Assembly: GCA_002319925.1 (NCBI GenBank)
Contig: DCFP01000026.1
Span: forward strand, 1-5,708
DNA: 5,708 nucleotides
DNA from: Holophagaceae bacterium UBA1801
GTDB taxonomy: Bacteria; Acidobacteriota; Holophagae; Holophagales; Holophagaceae
Direction of reading: 5' to 3'
The stretch's first letter is position 1. Every line of letters begins with the position of its first letter. The notes under the pieces were generated by a model, which had not been told where the DNA came from, did no database searches, and saw nothing but the letters and a program-made list of their open reading frames with translations. Shown piece after piece: positions 5,302 through 5,708 of the stretch. Position numbers and translations under genes: made by a program.

Positions 5302-5708
5302 ATGCTTGAAAGCCTTCTTAAGAAAATCATCGGTTCGAAGAACGACCGCGAGCTCAAACGCATGTGGGCGAAGGTCCAGACGATCAATGAGCTGGAACCC
5401 GAGATCCAGGCCCTCAGCGACGAGCAGTTGAAGGCCAAGACACCCTACTTCCGCGAGAAGCTGGCCCAGGGCGCCACCCTGGAAGACATCCTGCCGGAAG
5501 CCTTCGCGGTCTGCCGGGAGGCCTCTCTCCGCGTGCTGAAGATGCGGCACTTCGATGTTCAGCTCGTGGGCGGCATCGTCCTCCACGAAGGCAAGGTTTC
5601 CGAAATGAGGACGGGTGAAGGTAAGACCCTCACCGCCACGCTTCCCCTCTATTTGAACGCCCTGGCCGGCAAAGGCGCCCACTTGGTCACGGTGAACGAC
5701 TACCTGGC
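5302..5708 (+). CDS. secA: Preprotein translocase ATPase SecA, N-terminal 135 residues (runs off the window)
   Basis: SecA is the motor ATPase that pushes unfolded preproteins through SecYEG across the inner membrane. The frame is open to the window end, giving 135 residues of a protein that is usually about 850-950 aa. The N-terminus has the standard amphipathic start (MLESLLKKIIGSKNDRELK, 1-19), then the helical region with LSDEQLKAKTPYFREKL (38-54), MRHFDVQLVGG (81-91) with the Q-motif Gln87, and Walker A MRTGEGKT (102-109) with Lys108. VTVNDYL (129-135) is the beginning of motif Ia. Numbering matches E. coli SecA, which strongly supports the ATG at 5302. The Shine-Dalgarno is weak: only GGA (5293-5295). 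The gene diverges from ndk across 173 bp, and its proposed promoter is at 5245-5274. Confidence 0.98.
   Translation, partial: MLESLLKKIIGSKNDRELKRMWAKVQTINELEPEIQALSDEQLKAKTPYFREKLAQGATLEDILPEAFAVCREASLRVLKMRHFDVQLVGGIVLHEGKVSEMRTGEGKTLTATLPLYLNALAGKGAHLVTVNDYL

Noticed and set aside
5176..5682. 168-codon reverse open frame opposite secA
   Set aside because: The forward strand encodes canonical SecA with Walker A; the reverse frame is a shadow.

Overview
This GC-rich window is densely packed with typical bacterial chromosomal genes. It carries the 3' part of proS (prolyl-tRNA synthetase), a small uncharacterised gene, a cardiolipin-synthase-C-like phospholipase D gene, an MFS exporter gene, ndk (nucleoside diphosphate kinase) and the 5' end of secA. 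The bacterial-type ProRS with an inserted editing domain, the exported PLD enzyme and the canonical SecA N-terminus suggest a free-living, probably Gram-negative, high-GC bacterium. Acidobacteriota (Holophagae-like) or a deep proteobacterium would fit, but nothing in the window settles the taxon. There are no RNA genes, insertion sequences, CRISPR arrays or other signs of mobile DNA.

Layout from left to right. Bases 1-1858 are a forward two-gene unit: proS, then a GTG-started 157-aa gene whose Shine-Dalgarno overlaps the proS stop codon. It is followed after 7 bp by the convergent PLD gene (reverse strand, 3344-1866). A 157-bp divergent intergenic region (3345-3501) separates the PLD gene from the forward MFS gene (3502-4731). 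This spacer holds three consecutive perfect palindromes and an 8-bp direct repeat, so it looks like an operator region. The MFS gene ends inside the 3' end of ndk on the opposite strand (23-bp convergent overlap). ndk (5128-4709) and secA (5302 onward) diverge from a 173-bp spacer that contains a good sigma-70-like promoter for secA.

Functionally the genes cover translation (proS), membrane lipid or phosphodiester chemistry (PLD), efflux (MFS), nucleotide balance (ndk) and protein export (secA). No single pathway links them. The only clear co-transcription is proS with the small downstream gene. I see no convincing new multi-gene system. The points most worth a second look are the small gene, which resembles a Nudix fold that has lost its catalytic box, a strong hairpin early in that gene, and the palindrome/direct-repeat cluster between the PLD and MFS genes.
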